From assembly GCF_004751985.1 (NCBI RefSeq), contig NZ_CP038492.1, forward strand, positions 1,302,001-1,366,000: a DNA stretch of 64,000 nucleotides, written 5' to 3'. Both the position numbers and the translations under genes were made by a program. The first letter of the stretch is position 1, and the number at the start of each line of letters is the position of its first letter. Below, piece by piece: positions 8,888 to 17,673 of this stretch. This DNA is from Rhodophyticola sp. CCM32. Lineage in GTDB: Bacteria; Pseudomonadota; Alphaproteobacteria; Rhodobacterales; Rhodobacteraceae. The notes below the pieces were generated by a model that saw only the letters and a program-made list of their open reading frames with translations, was not told where the DNA came from and ran no database searches.

Positions 8888-9730
8888 TCACCTCTTACTC
8901 CAAACACCCGAATTGGCGGCGATGAACTCCTCCAGCGCGTGCGCTGGTCGTCCGGCCATGCGCGGCACGGCGTCAGTGACGCGGTCTTCTGAACCTGCCG
9001 CGATGGCCGCATCTATCTGTGCAAGTGTCCGGGCATAGGGCTCCGGCAGGCCGGACTGGTCCATATGTCGCGCGGCAAGTTCATCGACGCTCAGGTGATG
9101 GTGCTTGACCGGGTGCTTCAGCGCATCGCTGAGCGTTTGCGCGACAGCATCGTAACTGAGTGCAGCAGGTCCAGTCAGGATGATGTCGCCTGAGACACAT
9201 TCTGGCTTGGTCAGTGCTTCGACTGCGACGGCGGCAATATCTTCCGCATCGATAAACCCAATTCGGCCTTCATCTGTTGCGGTATAGATCGCGCCCTCAT
9301 CGCGGATGGTCGCAAGGTGCTGACCATCGGAGAAATTCTGCATGAACCATGTTGGACGCAGAACGACCCATTCAGGCGCGTGGTCGCGCAGCCAGGCATG
9401 CACTGCACCCATCATTGGGCCTCCCGCCTCCAGTGAGGATGCGCTGAGCAGGACAAAGCGTTTGACGCCACTGCGGATCGCGAGCTCCATGAACGGGGTC
9501 ATCACAGGCAAAGGTTCTGCCACACCGCTGGGCGCGACGAGGTAGATGCTTTTGATGTCTTCCAGCGCTGCGGGCCACGTCGTCTCGACTGTCCAGTCGA
9601 AGCGGATCTGGTCTGCGGCACTCGGAGTGCGTGTTGCGACACGATACCGAAGGCCACGCTCCGAAAGCTGGGCGGAAACACGACCCCCGGTCGTGCCGGT
9701 CCCGCCAGTGACAAGGATTATATCACGCAC
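8888..9730 (-). CDS. NmrA-like NAD(P)-binding protein
   Basis: A protein of about 280 residues with the atypical-SDR cofactor motif VTGGTGTTGGRV near its start, and VKRFVLLSASS and WVVLRPTWFMQNF in the NmrA/ergot-type pattern. It lacks a canonical YxxxK and may act as a redox sensor or quinone reductase-like enzyme. The GTG start at 9730 follows GGGGAGGG at 8 bp spacing and overlaps the SnoaL-like gene's stop by 8 bp, so the two form an operon divergent from the TetR gene at 10270. Confidence 0.82.
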   Translation of the reverse strand: MRDIILVTGGTGTTGGRVSAQLSERGLRYRVATRTPSAADQIRFDWTVETTWPAALEDIKSIYLVAPSGVAEPLPVMTPFMELAIRSGVKRFVLLSASSLEAGGPMMGAVHAWLRDHAPEWVVLRPTWFMQNFSDGQHLATIRDEGAIYTATDEGRIGFIDAEDIAAVAVEALTKPECVSGDIILTGPAALSYDAVAQTLSDALKHPVKHHHLSVDELAARHMDQSGLPEPYARTLAQIDAAIAAGSEDRVTDAVPRMAGRPAHALEEFIAANSGVWSKR

Positions 9731-10178
9731 GGGTAAAACCCTCCCCTTCAGGCTCGGGAACCGCGTCGCCCGTCGCGGCGAGTGTAATCCGTGGATCCCA
9801 GTAATCGGCGTAGTAGATAATCCTGCCGTCGCGTGTTTTGATGACTGATATCCACTTCTGATCGTAGGGCGCACCGGTCCGCCCTTCACCGCTGCCGCGA
9901 AACTCCAGCACGACCTTGTTGGGGTCCGCCATTTCACTGACCCGCAGATCAAAGAAATCGTCGATGCGGATCAGGTCGGGCAAAGCCATAAGATACCGCG
10001 CCAAGGCATCGCGCCCGTCGATGCGGGCGATGAATCCTGGCGGCGCATAGGGCGCTTCAAACACACAGTCCTCGGCGAACATGTCGATGAAATCCTCCGC
10101 CTCCGGAGCAAGCCGGGTGCCGAGCCCTTCACGCAGGATATCGGTCAGTCCTTCAAAACGGGTGTGTTGGGCAGTCAT
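9723..10178 (-). CDS. SnoaL-like / NTF2-fold protein
   Basis: A 151-residue protein of the SnoaL-like, NTF2-fold type: an early DFIDMFAEDCVFEAPYAPPG segment, then VVLEFRGSGEGRTGAPYDQ and IIYYADYWDPR near the end. Such proteins are small cone-shaped enzymes or binding proteins. The ATG at 10178 has AGGGAG 8 bp upstream; a TTG at 10184 is the alternative. It is first in a two-gene operon with the NmrA-like gene and divergent from a TetR regulator, its likely controller. Confidence 0.78.
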   Translation of the reverse strand: MTAQHTRFEGLTDILREGLGTRLAPEAEDFIDMFAEDCVFEAPYAPPGFIARIDGRDALARYLMALPDLIRIDDFFDLRVSEMADPNKVVLEFRGSGEGRTGAPYDQKWISVIKTRDGRIIYYADYWDPRITLAATGDAVPEPEGEGFTRA

Positions 10179-10238
10179 TGACAAGTCTCCCTTTTGGATG
10201 GAACGGTGTCGTATCGACCATATAGGAGATTAACGGAT

Positions 10239-10254
10239 GGAACGCAACCGTTCC
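10239..10254. promoter_or_regulatory. Inverted repeat between divergent SnoaL-like and tetR genes
   Basis: GGAACG-CAAC-CGTTCC is a perfect 6-bp inverted repeat with 4-bp spacer. A related GGAACGGT lies at 10200-10207. The site lies upstream of the chosen tetR start and is a plausible operator for that TetR protein. Confidence 0.5.
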
Positions 10255-10269
10255 GACGGAGATTTGACG

Positions 10270-10866
10270 ATGAACGCATCCCCGCGTGCGCCTAGTGGGG
10301 CGGCCGTGATGCGCCCGTCCGTGACCGATGCCCTCACCCGCGCGTTTTTTGAAGAATGGGCGCAGACCGGCCTTGGTGCGCTGAGCCTCGAACGCGTCGC
10401 CAAGCGTGCCGGCGTCGGGAAAGCGGCACTCTATCGCCGCTGGTCGTCAAAACAGGAGATGGCGATCGAACTGATCAAGGCGGTTGGCCTGACCCTGACA
10501 CCCATCCCCGACAGTGGATCGCTATTGGAAGATTTGCGGCTGATCCTGTTGTCGCTGCGCCGGACTATGCGCCACCCGCTGATCCGGCGTATTTTGCCCG
10601 ACTTGCATGCCGAGATGGCCAGAACCAGCGCATTGAGCGCCGAGATAAGGAACACACTGCAATATGAGCGCCGCGAACGCGGCAAGGCGATCGTCGACCG
10701 GGCCATCGCACGTGGTGAATTATCCGAAACTGCGGACCGTGATCTTGCCAATGATGCGCTTGCGAGCATTCTTTATTGGCGGATCATCGTGACCGGAGGT
10801 CGCGTCAGCAGCGTGGAAATAAACAAGATTGCGCGGTTCATCGCTGCAGGTCTTGGCCGTCAGTGA
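10270..10866 (+). CDS. TetR-family transcriptional regulator
   Basis: A TetR regulator of 198 residues. The N-terminal HTH is visible as LSLERVAKRAGVGKAALYRRW (about residues 37-57), followed by a variable alpha-helical ligand domain. The ATG at 10270 is chosen over that at 10237 because it has GGAG at 7-8 bp and leaves the palindrome at 10239-10254 in the control region. The 3' end overlaps the convergent AraC gene by 7 bp. The probable target is the divergent SnoaL-like/NmrA pair. Confidence 0.87.
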   Translation: MNASPRAPSGAAVMRPSVTDALTRAFFEEWAQTGLGALSLERVAKRAGVGKAALYRRWSSKQEMAIELIKAVGLTLTPIPDSGSLLEDLRLILLSLRRTMRHPLIRRILPDLHAEMARTSALSAEIRNTLQYERRERGKAIVDRAIARGELSETADRDLANDALASILYWRIIVTGGRVSSVEINKIARFIAAGLGRQ

Positions 10867-11780
10867 AGCAAGTGTGCACGCTCTTTGAGGTCTCTCGCAT
10901 ATTCTGTCGGAGGGCGTCCCACTATGCGTGTGAACGCAACGCTGAACGCGCTTGGTGAGCCATAGCCGACGCTGTAGGCGATCTCCGAAATGGAGCTGTT
11001 GCCCGCGCATAGCTTGTCCTTGGCGAGCGACATTCGCCAGTTTTGCAAATATTCCATTGGCGCCATGCCGACAACACGATTGAATTTCGCGAAGAAGGCC
11101 GACCGCGATAGCGCGGCTTCGCGCGACAAATCCTCGACCGTCCAGCCGCGTGTGGGGTCTTCGTGAATGAGGCGGATGGCCTGCGCGATCTGATCATCTG
11201 CAAGCCCGCGCACGAGTCCTGCAAAGCCACCTTCATCAGGCAGCGCGCGAAAGGCTTCGATGCAGAGGACTTCGAGCAAACGATCAAGGATCACATTGCG
11301 CGCACTGCGCCGATTTCGATACTCATCATCCACCAAACCCGCGAGCGCGGCCAGGCGATCACTTTTCCGGATAATGACAATCTGCGGCAAGAGCGAGACC
11401 AGCAAGGACGCGTCTGGTGAGCCAAAGAGGCAATACCCGATCATCATCCTGACATCGATCGGCGCATCCGGCTCGCCTACGCGATATTCTCCGCCGGACA
11501 GATCAACGGGAAGCACCGAAAGGGCATCGCCAGTCACCGCGATCTTGCTCGATACCGTGAAATCGGCAGCCGAGGGGACCAACAGGAAGTCGCCGGCTTC
11601 AATGGTGACTTCCGCCTGTCCATCCGCCTGGAATCGAAAGCCCCCATCCAGCGCCAATCCATAAAAGACCCGGTCGGTGACTTCACGGCGCACACGCCAC
11701 GCGCCGCCGCCATACACCAGCTTCATCGCGGCAGGCTGTGGTTGCAGCAGAGAAATCACATCAGTCAGTGGATCAGTCAT
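10860..11780 (-). CDS. AraC-family regulator with cupin-type sensor domain
   Basis: A 306-residue regulator. The N-terminal half is a cupin-like sensor (MTDPLTDVISLLQP start, then GDFLLVPSAADF), the C-terminal third an AraC double HTH (WTVEDLSREAALSRSAFFAKF and ISEIAYSVGYGSPSAFSVAF). It is divergent from a SDR gene at 11878. The 97-bp spacer contains three ACTATCG half-sites, one pair forming a perfect palindrome. A close relative in architecture lies at 26516-27442, also next to a NAD-dependent enzyme. Confidence 0.9.
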   Translation of the reverse strand: MTDPLTDVISLLQPQPAAMKLVYGGGAWRVRREVTDRVFYGLALDGGFRFQADGQAEVTIEAGDFLLVPSAADFTVSSKIAVTGDALSVLPVDLSGGEYRVGEPDAPIDVRMMIGYCLFGSPDASLLVSLLPQIVIIRKSDRLAALAGLVDDEYRNRRSARNVILDRLLEVLCIEAFRALPDEGGFAGLVRGLADDQIAQAIRLIHEDPTRGWTVEDLSREAALSRSAFFAKFNRVVGMAPMEYLQNWRMSLAKDKLCAGNSSISEIAYSVGYGSPSAFSVAFTRIVGRPPTEYARDLKERAHLLH

Positions 11781-11786
11781 ATCAGG

Positions 11787-11863
11787 ACTATCGCAAATGA
11801 ATACCGGATTTTCAACTATCGATAGTTCACATTTCGACCCCTAGTTTGGTGTCAGACGATAGA
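11787..11863. promoter_or_regulatory. Divergent control region with repeated ACTATCG sites
   Basis: ACTATCG occurs at 11787, the perfect palindrome AACTATCGATAGTT at 11814-11827, and a CGATAG at 11857. They lie between the AraC gene and the SDR gene and probably form the AraC operator. An AGGAGG ribosome site for the SDR follows. Confidence 0.5.
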
Positions 11864-11877
11864 AATAGGAGGTCACA

Positions 11878-12651
11878 ATGAACACCGTACTCATTACAGG
11901 ATGTTCTTCCGGCTTCGGGCTGGAGACGGCATTGTATTTTCTCGACAAAGGATGGTCCGTCATCGCGACGATGCGCACCCCGCGCGAGGATTTTTTCCCG
12001 CCAAGCGATCGCTTGCGGGTGCTGCCACTGGACACAACCGATCAAGGCAGCATCGCCGCCGCCATGGAAACTGCCGGCCCCATCGATGTGCTGGTCAACA
12101 ACGCCGGTATTGGCATGCTGAGCGCCGTCGAGGGCACCGACATGACCGAGATCCGCGCCATCTTCGAGACCAACACGCTTGGCACGATCGCCATGACAAA
12201 AGCGGTCTTGCCAGCCTTCCGGCAGCGCGGTTCGGGCGTCATCGTGAACGTCAATACGAGCACGACGATGAAGCCGTTTCCGCTGTTTTCGTTCTACTCC
12301 GCCAGCAAGGCGGCGATCATCGCGTTCAGCGATTGCCTCGCGCTTGAGATGGCAGAATTCGGCGTATCCGTGAAGGTCGTCATTCCTGGTCAGGCCGAGA
12401 CGCGCTTTGCCGACAATGCGCAATCGCGCTCATCGGACGGTATTCCCGCGGCCTATGCGGGTTTCGCAGACAGGGCACTTGCCGGTTTGGCCACGCCTTC
12501 GGCCATAACGAAGATCGAAGACGTCACCGAAGCGATTTGGCGGGCGGCAACCGATCCGGACTGCCCCGATCATCTACCCGCGGGCGCGGATGCCTGGGCT
12601 CTCGCCAACGCGGCATCTCACACCTCATCACCCCAAACCCAAACCAACTGA
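11878..12651 (+). CDS. Short-chain dehydrogenase/reductase
   Basis: A 257-residue SDR with the cofactor motif VLITGCSSGFGLETA, NNAG at about residues 74-77 and the catalytic FYSASKAA. The ATG follows a strong AGGAGG at 6-7 bp. It is divergent from an AraC regulator and 16 bp upstream of an NmrA-like gene, giving a two-gene operon probably induced through the AraC protein. Substrate unknown. The Ser-rich C-terminal tail (SHTSSPQTQTN) is unusual. Confidence 0.88.
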   Translation: MNTVLITGCSSGFGLETALYFLDKGWSVIATMRTPREDFFPPSDRLRVLPLDTTDQGSIAAAMETAGPIDVLVNNAGIGMLSAVEGTDMTEIRAIFETNTLGTIAMTKAVLPAFRQRGSGVIVNVNTSTTMKPFPLFSFYSASKAAIIAFSDCLALEMAEFGVSVKVVIPGQAETRFADNAQSRSSDGIPAAYAGFADRALAGLATPSAITKIEDVTEAIWRAATDPDCPDHLPAGADAWALANAASHTSSPQTQTN

Positions 12652-12667
12652 TCGAAAGGAAAATCTC

Positions 12668-13516
12668 ATGTATCTTGTATTTGGAGCAACCGGAAATGTC
12701 GGCGGCGAAGTCGCGGCTCAGCTTTTGCAAAAAGGCCATGCCGTGCGTGCCTTCGTCCGAGATGAAGCCCGTGCCAGGAAGCAATTGCCGGATGGTATTG
12801 AATTTGCCGTCGGTGAGCTTGATGACCCAAAAAGCATCGCCCAAGCGACCAAAGGCGTGGATGGTGTGTTCTTCATGCAGCTCGAACCCTCCGTTGAGCA
12901 GGCGCAAAGCATGATTGATGCGGCACATGCTGCCAATGTGAAGCGGATCGCTCTGCTTTCATCGCTCGGGACCAGCCTGCAACCCTATCCAATGATCGGT
13001 GCCATGATCGCCGCGCGCGATGAGGTCTTTCACAAGTCTGATCTGGATGTCACCTATCTGCGGGCCAATGGGCTTATGTCCAACGCCCTGTGGTGGCTTG
13101 ATGCGATCAAGAAAGACGGCCGCGTCGTCGACGCGACTGATCCCGGCGCACTAGCCATCGTTGATCCCTATGACGTGGCGCGGATCGCTGTGTTGGCACT
13201 GACCGAGCCGGGCCATGCGGGCCACGCCTACATCCTGAACGGCCCCGAGGCCCTGAGTGCCCGCAACCAGGTCGCGATCCTCGCTAACGCGATCGACCGA
13301 CCTATTGAGTTCGTTTCGGTCACGCCCGAAGAACTTGAACAGCGACACATTGCGGAAGGCATGCCAGAGCCAAATGCCATGGCTCTGCGCAACCTCAACG
13401 AGACGTTCCGTGCAGGGCGAGCAGGCTTCCTCGCCGATGACATCGCTAACCTGACCGGCACCGCGCCGCGCACGTTCCGTGCATGGTGCGAAAAGCATGC
13501 GGATGAATTTGCATAA
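12668..13516 (+). CDS. NmrA-like NAD(P)-binding protein
   Basis: A 282-residue atypical SDR. The N-terminal MYLVFGATGNVGGEVAAQL is the NmrA-type dinucleotide motif; VKRIALLSSLG and DVTYLRANGLMSNALWW follow in the family order. The ATG at 12668 has GAAAGGA upstream; the frame remains open upstream but overlaps the SDR gene. It resembles in architecture the NmrA-like protein at 8888-9730, so the cargo region carries two such proteins. An IS element begins 45 bp past its stop. Confidence 0.87.
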   Translation: MYLVFGATGNVGGEVAAQLLQKGHAVRAFVRDEARARKQLPDGIEFAVGELDDPKSIAQATKGVDGVFFMQLEPSVEQAQSMIDAAHAANVKRIALLSSLGTSLQPYPMIGAMIAARDEVFHKSDLDVTYLRANGLMSNALWWLDAIKKDGRVVDATDPGALAIVDPYDVARIAVLALTEPGHAGHAYILNGPEALSARNQVAILANAIDRPIEFVSVTPEELEQRHIAEGMPEPNAMALRNLNETFRAGRAGFLADDIANLTGTAPRTFRAWCEKHADEFA

Positions 13517-13561
13517 AATTGTTCTGGGTTGAGAACAGGCATGCAATTTGCCCAGCATTGC

Positions 13562-14331
13562 CTAGGCAGCGGACTCATAAAACTGGCACCATAGCCTGAC
13601 GGATGCGAGTTTGATCATCGCCAAGAAGTTGGCAGATGTCTTTTCGTATCGGGTGGCTATACGGCGGAAGGAAGCTTTGAGGCGGCCAAAGAACCGCTCG
13701 ATCTTGTTGCGCTCGCGATAGATATCGACGTCGAACTCGGCGGGCAGTTTGCGGTTGGATTTGGACGGGATGACGTCGATGGCGCCCTGTTCCCAGATCA
13801 TCTTGCGGATCCAATCCGCGTCATATGCCTTGTCAGCCAGAACGTATTGGCCAGGTTGCAGCCCGTCCAAAAGCTGTTCGCATGGGGGTGCATCGTGGGC
13901 TTGGCCCGGCGTCAGTTCATAGCGGATCGGCAACCCGTCCTGATTGGTAAGTGCATGTATTTTCGTGGTTAACCCACCCCGCGACCGGCCCATGCAACGA
14001 CGCGGGTCGTTTTTTTGAGCGTCGCTGCAGAATGGTGAACCCGAACCGATGTGCCATCCACCATCACGGTGTCGATATTGTGCGCATCGGCGACCGCCTC
14101 CATTACCCGATCCCAAATGCCCGCATAAGTCCATCGGTTGAAACGGTTGTAGATCGTTGTGTAGGGGCCGTATTGATCGGGCAAATCGCGCCACGGGATG
14201 CCTGTGCGCAAGACATAGAAGATGCCATTGATCACACGCCGATCATCGACACGCTTAACCCCTCGGCTGTTATTTGGGAGCACTGCTTTGATGAACTCCC
14301 ACTCCAAATCGCTCAAATCTGACCGCGCCAT
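13562..14331 (-). CDS. IS5-family transposase, two frames joined by frameshift (copy 1)
   Basis: A DDE transposase made from two overlapping frames. The first (start near 14331, MARSDLSDLEWEFIKAVLP) ends shortly after an A7 run at 14010-14016, where a programmed frameshift would continue into the second frame (GLTTKIHALTNQDGLPIRYE to the end). Active-site acidic residues appear as VDGT, LADKAYDAD and the RERNKIERFFGRLK signature. Its TAG stop (13562-13564) lies in the CTAG target sequence outside the element, so the insertion site completes the gene. The same structure is found in the copy at 22421-23190. Confidence 0.88.
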
Positions 14332-14409
14332 TCCACTGCTCCGCATATTGTCTTGCGGGAAATGAATCATAACAGGCTGGAAACGTGAAGCTCTTTGTAA
14401 GTACGCTGC
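13566..14409 (-). mobile_element. IS5-family (IS427-like) insertion sequence, copy 1
   Basis: An 844-bp element bounded by imperfect inverted repeats (GCAGCGKACTYAYAAA type at both ends) and flanked by CTAG on each side (13562-13565 and 14410-14413). It lies just past the NmrA-like gene and before the end of the trb operon. Copy 2 at 22343-23186 has the same length, lies in opposite orientation and encodes the same protein. Confidence 0.9.
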
Positions 14410-14450
14410 CTAGTTACCACGTCCAACATGCAGAGCTATTGGGCAGCGAT

Positions 14451-14483
14451 GAGGGATTGGCGTGAGTTTAGCGCCAATCCCTC
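14451..14483 (-). terminator. Hairpin downstream of the trb operon
   Basis: A perfect 12-bp stem GAGGGATTGGCG / CGCCAATCCCTC with a 9-nt loop. It follows the DUF2274 gene on the minus strand. There is no clear T tract, so it may be a Rho-assisted terminator or a structural repeat. Confidence 0.45.
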
Positions 14484-14538
14484 CTAGTCTTTCGAAAGAT
14501 GTGTTCCATCCACGCCGTTCTGGTGGTGTTGGCTTAGG

Positions 14539-14751
14539 TTATTGTTTTCGCGCCTTGGCAAAGCCGCGATCAGTAGCCATAAATCGCGCCAACATCGGAG
14601 CAATGAGCTTGACAGGTTCCAGAGATTGCTGCGTTTCGCGGCTTAGAATATCAGCGTAAGCCGTGAGGTCGCGATGTACATCAGCCGGTAGTTCAACCGT
14701 CAGCTTCACCGGTTTGTCGTCGCGTATATTGCTCAGTTTCAGTTTCGTCAT
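14539..14751 (-). CDS. DUF2274 protein of trb-type conjugation clusters
   Basis: A 70-residue protein starting MTKLKLSNIRDDKPVKLTVE and containing ELPADVHRDLTAYADILSR, the short DUF2274 pattern that regularly follows trbI in proteobacterial conjugative elements. The sequence has a ribbon-helix-helix-like beginning, so a DNA- or protein-binding role is possible, but function is unknown. The start overlaps the trbI stop (ATGA), showing tight coupling. It is the last gene of the trb operon. Confidence 0.85.
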   Translation of the reverse strand: MTKLKLSNIRDDKPVKLTVELPADVHRDLTAYADILSRETQQSLEPVKLIAPMLARFMATDRGFAKARKQ

Positions 14752-15962
14752 CTCGTGTCTACTCCGGGTTCGAGAATGAGATCGCGAGTGACCATTACAC
14801 GGACGGCAAATCCGGGGCGGATGGTCAACGTTGGCGGGATGCCCAGCTGACGTTGTACAATTGCTTCGCCTGCACGCCCGATTGTATCTTGTGTCCCGTC
14901 CCGGATAGCTTCCGCTATTGCATCACCATCATCGCTGGTACTCTCCAAACCGATATTCAGAATGGTCGCCAATCCAGCAGCGAGAAACACTCGATCCCAG
15001 TGGTTGTCGACACGATCCTCAAGTCCAGCAAAGCCAGCCTCGTCGGTGCCGGGTTCGCGCTCGAGCACTATGGAGCGACCGTCCGGAAAGATGATGCGCG
15101 TCCAAGCCAACAGGAGGCGGCGCTGACCTGCATCTACGCGGCTGTCGTACTCACCGAGCAGACGGGAACCCTGCGGGATCAGCAGGAACTGTCCAGTTGG
15201 GCTATCGTAGACATGAGAAGTGACCTGCGCGGTGATCTGACCCGGCAGATCTGAGCGTATTCCAGTGATGAGGGCAGCAGGGATGACGCTACCCGCCTGC
15301 ACGACGTATGGGCTCGATGGAGCCTGCAGGCGATCAGCGGCTGTAGTCCGTCGGTCTATCTCGCGATCCAGGAAGGCCTCTTGGCGGTCTGTAGCATCCG
15401 ATTGGGTTGCCGGTTCAATAGACGCTGGGAACACACTTTGCAGACTCGGACCTACTGCTGTCGATGATTGTCTCGGTTGTTGTCCTGAAGTGGTCGTCAT
15501 TGTCTGAGCATCTGCGAACAGTGTCGCGATCCGAGCTGCTTCCTCCTCCTGCAAACGCATTTGTTGCACCGGATCAACCGCTGTTCCGCTGGCGGCCACA
15601 ACCGGCATGGACTCTCCCCGTTGCTGTGCCGACAACACTGGCCGGCCCAGTTCTCCTGGAAGCGGTGGGCCCAGTTGCGGAAAGGATCCGTAGTCACTTG
15701 GAAGCTGAGAAAGACCCTCGGCTTCCTGAATTCGATCAGTCGAGAACAGTTCCGACGGCCCATCGAGTCCTTCGGGACTCTGTAATGCAACAATCAGGAT
15801 TGCCCCCACACCCAATCCGCCAACCACGACCAGAACCGTGATGGCCTTTCGCGACAATCGCATCACGCGCGGTGGATCGGGGCGGAGCCGCAGTTCCTTT
15901 GCGATATCAGCCTCTGAACGCCGGGTTTCCTCCATCTCTTGTTCGGTTTCGACATCACTCAT
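14748..15962 (-). CDS. trbI: Conjugal transfer protein TrbI (VirB10-like)
   Basis: A 404-residue VirB10-type protein that spans inner and outer membranes and energises the type IV secretion core. A short cytoplasmic N-terminus is followed by one transmembrane segment (AITVLVVVGGLGVGAILIVA, about residues 43-62), a Pro/Gln-rich periplasmic linker, and the conserved C-terminal beta-barrel (VIPAALITGIRSDLPGQI, FLLIPQGSRLLGEYDS). It overlaps trbG and DUF2274 by 4 bp on each side. Confidence 0.93.
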   Translation of the reverse strand: MSDVETEQEMEETRRSEADIAKELRLRPDPPRVMRLSRKAITVLVVVGGLGVGAILIVALQSPEGLDGPSELFSTDRIQEAEGLSQLPSDYGSFPQLGPPLPGELGRPVLSAQQRGESMPVVAASGTAVDPVQQMRLQEEEAARIATLFADAQTMTTTSGQQPRQSSTAVGPSLQSVFPASIEPATQSDATDRQEAFLDREIDRRTTAADRLQAPSSPYVVQAGSVIPAALITGIRSDLPGQITAQVTSHVYDSPTGQFLLIPQGSRLLGEYDSRVDAGQRRLLLAWTRIIFPDGRSIVLEREPGTDEAGFAGLEDRVDNHWDRVFLAAGLATILNIGLESTSDDGDAIAEAIRDGTQDTIGRAGEAIVQRQLGIPPTLTIRPGFAVRVMVTRDLILEPGVDTR

Positions 15963-16990
15963 CGGTCTGTCTCGTGGGTAACGGCAGATGAAATTTGCCG
16001 TTGCGATTGACGAATACCATCGGTGCGAATGATCCGGACGAGCCGCTGTCGATCTCCCAAGCGAAGCTCCGCAGCAGCGAAAAGCTGATCCACGATCATG
16101 TAGTTGCGCCTGATCCGGTAGTTCACGAGCTGTCCATCGCCCTCCGGTCCGATGACGAAAAGCGGCGGCATTTCTCCTTGTCCGATCCCGCTCGGGAACT
16201 CTATGAACACCTGCCTTCCGTCATCGAAGGCACGGCGGGGGCGCCAGGGCGCACGATCACCCGTAATTCGATAGCGGAAATTCATATTGGTGAGGTCGAC
16301 ATTCCGGCCAATAGGTAGTGCGGCCTCACTTTGCGCATTTTGGCTGCGCAGCGCGATGAGTTCATCTTCGGGGTATTGCCACGAAACCGACGCCATATAG
16401 GCCTGCGGTGTTGCGCGCAGTTCCAAATGATAGGTTCTGCGATCTGTATTGATGACAAGGTTGGTCACCAGATCGGGGCGGGTCGGTTTCACCAAGATAT
16501 GAATACGACGATCGTCGCCGGTTCCGCTCTCAGTATCGCCGATGATCCAGCGAGCCGTATCACCTGCGGCAATGGGACCGGACCCAACCAGGCTTTCGCC
16601 AGCTTGCAGCGCGATATCCGTCACTTGTCCAGGCGAGGTATAGACTTGGTAGAGGGCACCCGAACTGTAGGGGTATAGCTGGACCGCGTTTATGAACCCG
16701 TCCCGGACGGGCTCGATGCGCGCCGCCGCATTGGCATTGGTGATCCGCTCGGTCGGCTCCGATGCCTCCGGTGGGCGGTCATCAGCGTCGATGCGCATGA
16801 GCTGCCCGGGAAGCGGTAGTGGTTCGGGCCGCTCTACGATCTGAACAGGTCGCGGTGGGTCTGCAATCAGAGTTGCTTCGACGGGATCGTCATAGCTTAT
16901 CTCGGGTGGCTTGAAGGTAGAGCAGCCCGCTAGCATTGATGTGGCGCAAAGTGCGACAAGGGGCAGTTTGGTTGAATTGCGATGTTTCAT
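15959..16990 (-). CDS. trbG: Conjugal transfer protein TrbG (VirB9-like)
   Basis: A 343-residue VirB9-type outer-membrane complex protein. The N-terminus is a lipoprotein signal with lipobox LAGC (SMLAGCSTF), then a linker with Pro repeats and the VirB9 beta domain (HILVKPTRPDLVTNLVINTD, TYHLELRATPQAYMASVSW). It is coupled by ATGA overlaps to trbF and trbI. It would form the periplasmic/outer-membrane ring with TrbI. Confidence 0.93.
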   Translation of the reverse strand: MKHRNSTKLPLVALCATSMLAGCSTFKPPEISYDDPVEATLIADPPRPVQIVERPEPLPLPGQLMRIDADDRPPEASEPTERITNANAAARIEPVRDGFINAVQLYPYSSGALYQVYTSPGQVTDIALQAGESLVGSGPIAAGDTARWIIGDTESGTGDDRRIHILVKPTRPDLVTNLVINTDRRTYHLELRATPQAYMASVSWQYPEDELIALRSQNAQSEAALPIGRNVDLTNMNFRYRITGDRAPWRPRRAFDDGRQVFIEFPSGIGQGEMPPLFVIGPEGDGQLVNYRIRRNYMIVDQLFAAAELRLGDRQRLVRIIRTDGIRQSQRQISSAVTHETDR

Positions 16991-17673
16991 TGAACGTTCT
17001 CCCGTGACCAGTTGATGGCGTGAACGAAAACGCCAAGGGGGTTTTTTCGTAGCCGCTCTGCATCACGCGGCGGCTGGATGACGACGGAGAGGATACCGGT
17101 CCAGCGTTCGGTCCCGGCGAGTTGGCCGTTCACGTAGCGGCGTTCGATCCAGGCCACGCGGAAGCTGGAATCCGAGGCGCGGATAACGCTTGAAATCTCG
17201 GCGGCAATCTGAACTTCGCCGATACTGCCAAACGGGTCGTTCTCACGCGCGAAATCATTGAGCGCGACAGCCCCGCGGTCGGTAGTAAAGTCGTAGGCGC
17301 GCAGCCAGTTCTCGCGCAGGACGATCGGATCGATCGGGCGTTGACGTACGTTTTCAATGAAGCGAGCAAGGTGAAACGCAATTTGGGGATCACTTGGTTG
17401 ATAGTCTGCAGTCGCAGGAGCCACGGCCTGTGCCGCACCAAGCTGGTCCACTTCGACGACGTAAGGGACGATTGTGCCCTGGGTGGAGTGCCACACAAGG
17501 GCCAATCCGAAAGCGGCCGTTGTGGCGAGGCATCCGATCGCCATAAGTCGCCAGTTGCGCGCCTGAACGCGGGCAGATCCTATGCGGTCATCCCACGCTT
17601 GGGCGGCCTTCTGATAAGGTGTGGTTGGTTCCGGGGTCTTGGCATATCGCACGCTGGGTCTTTTGAATATCAT
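16987..17673 (-). CDS. trbF: Conjugal transfer protein TrbF (VirB8-like)
   Basis: A 228-residue VirB8-type assembly protein. The start is set at 17673 (MIFKRPSVRYAKTPEPTTPY), where its ATG overlaps the trbL stop; the frame is open further upstream. One transmembrane helix lies at about residues 44-65, followed by the NTF2-like periplasmic domain (PIVLRENWLRAYDFTTDRG, WIERRYVNGQLAGTERWTG). Part of the coupled trbL-F-G-I string. Confidence 0.92.
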   Translation of the reverse strand: MIFKRPSVRYAKTPEPTTPYQKAAQAWDDRIGSARVQARNWRLMAIGCLATTAAFGLALVWHSTQGTIVPYVVEVDQLGAAQAVAPATADYQPSDPQIAFHLARFIENVRQRPIDPIVLRENWLRAYDFTTDRGAVALNDFARENDPFGSIGEVQIAAEISSVIRASDSSFRVAWIERRYVNGQLAGTERWTGILSVVIQPPRDAERLRKNPLGVFVHAINWSRENVQ

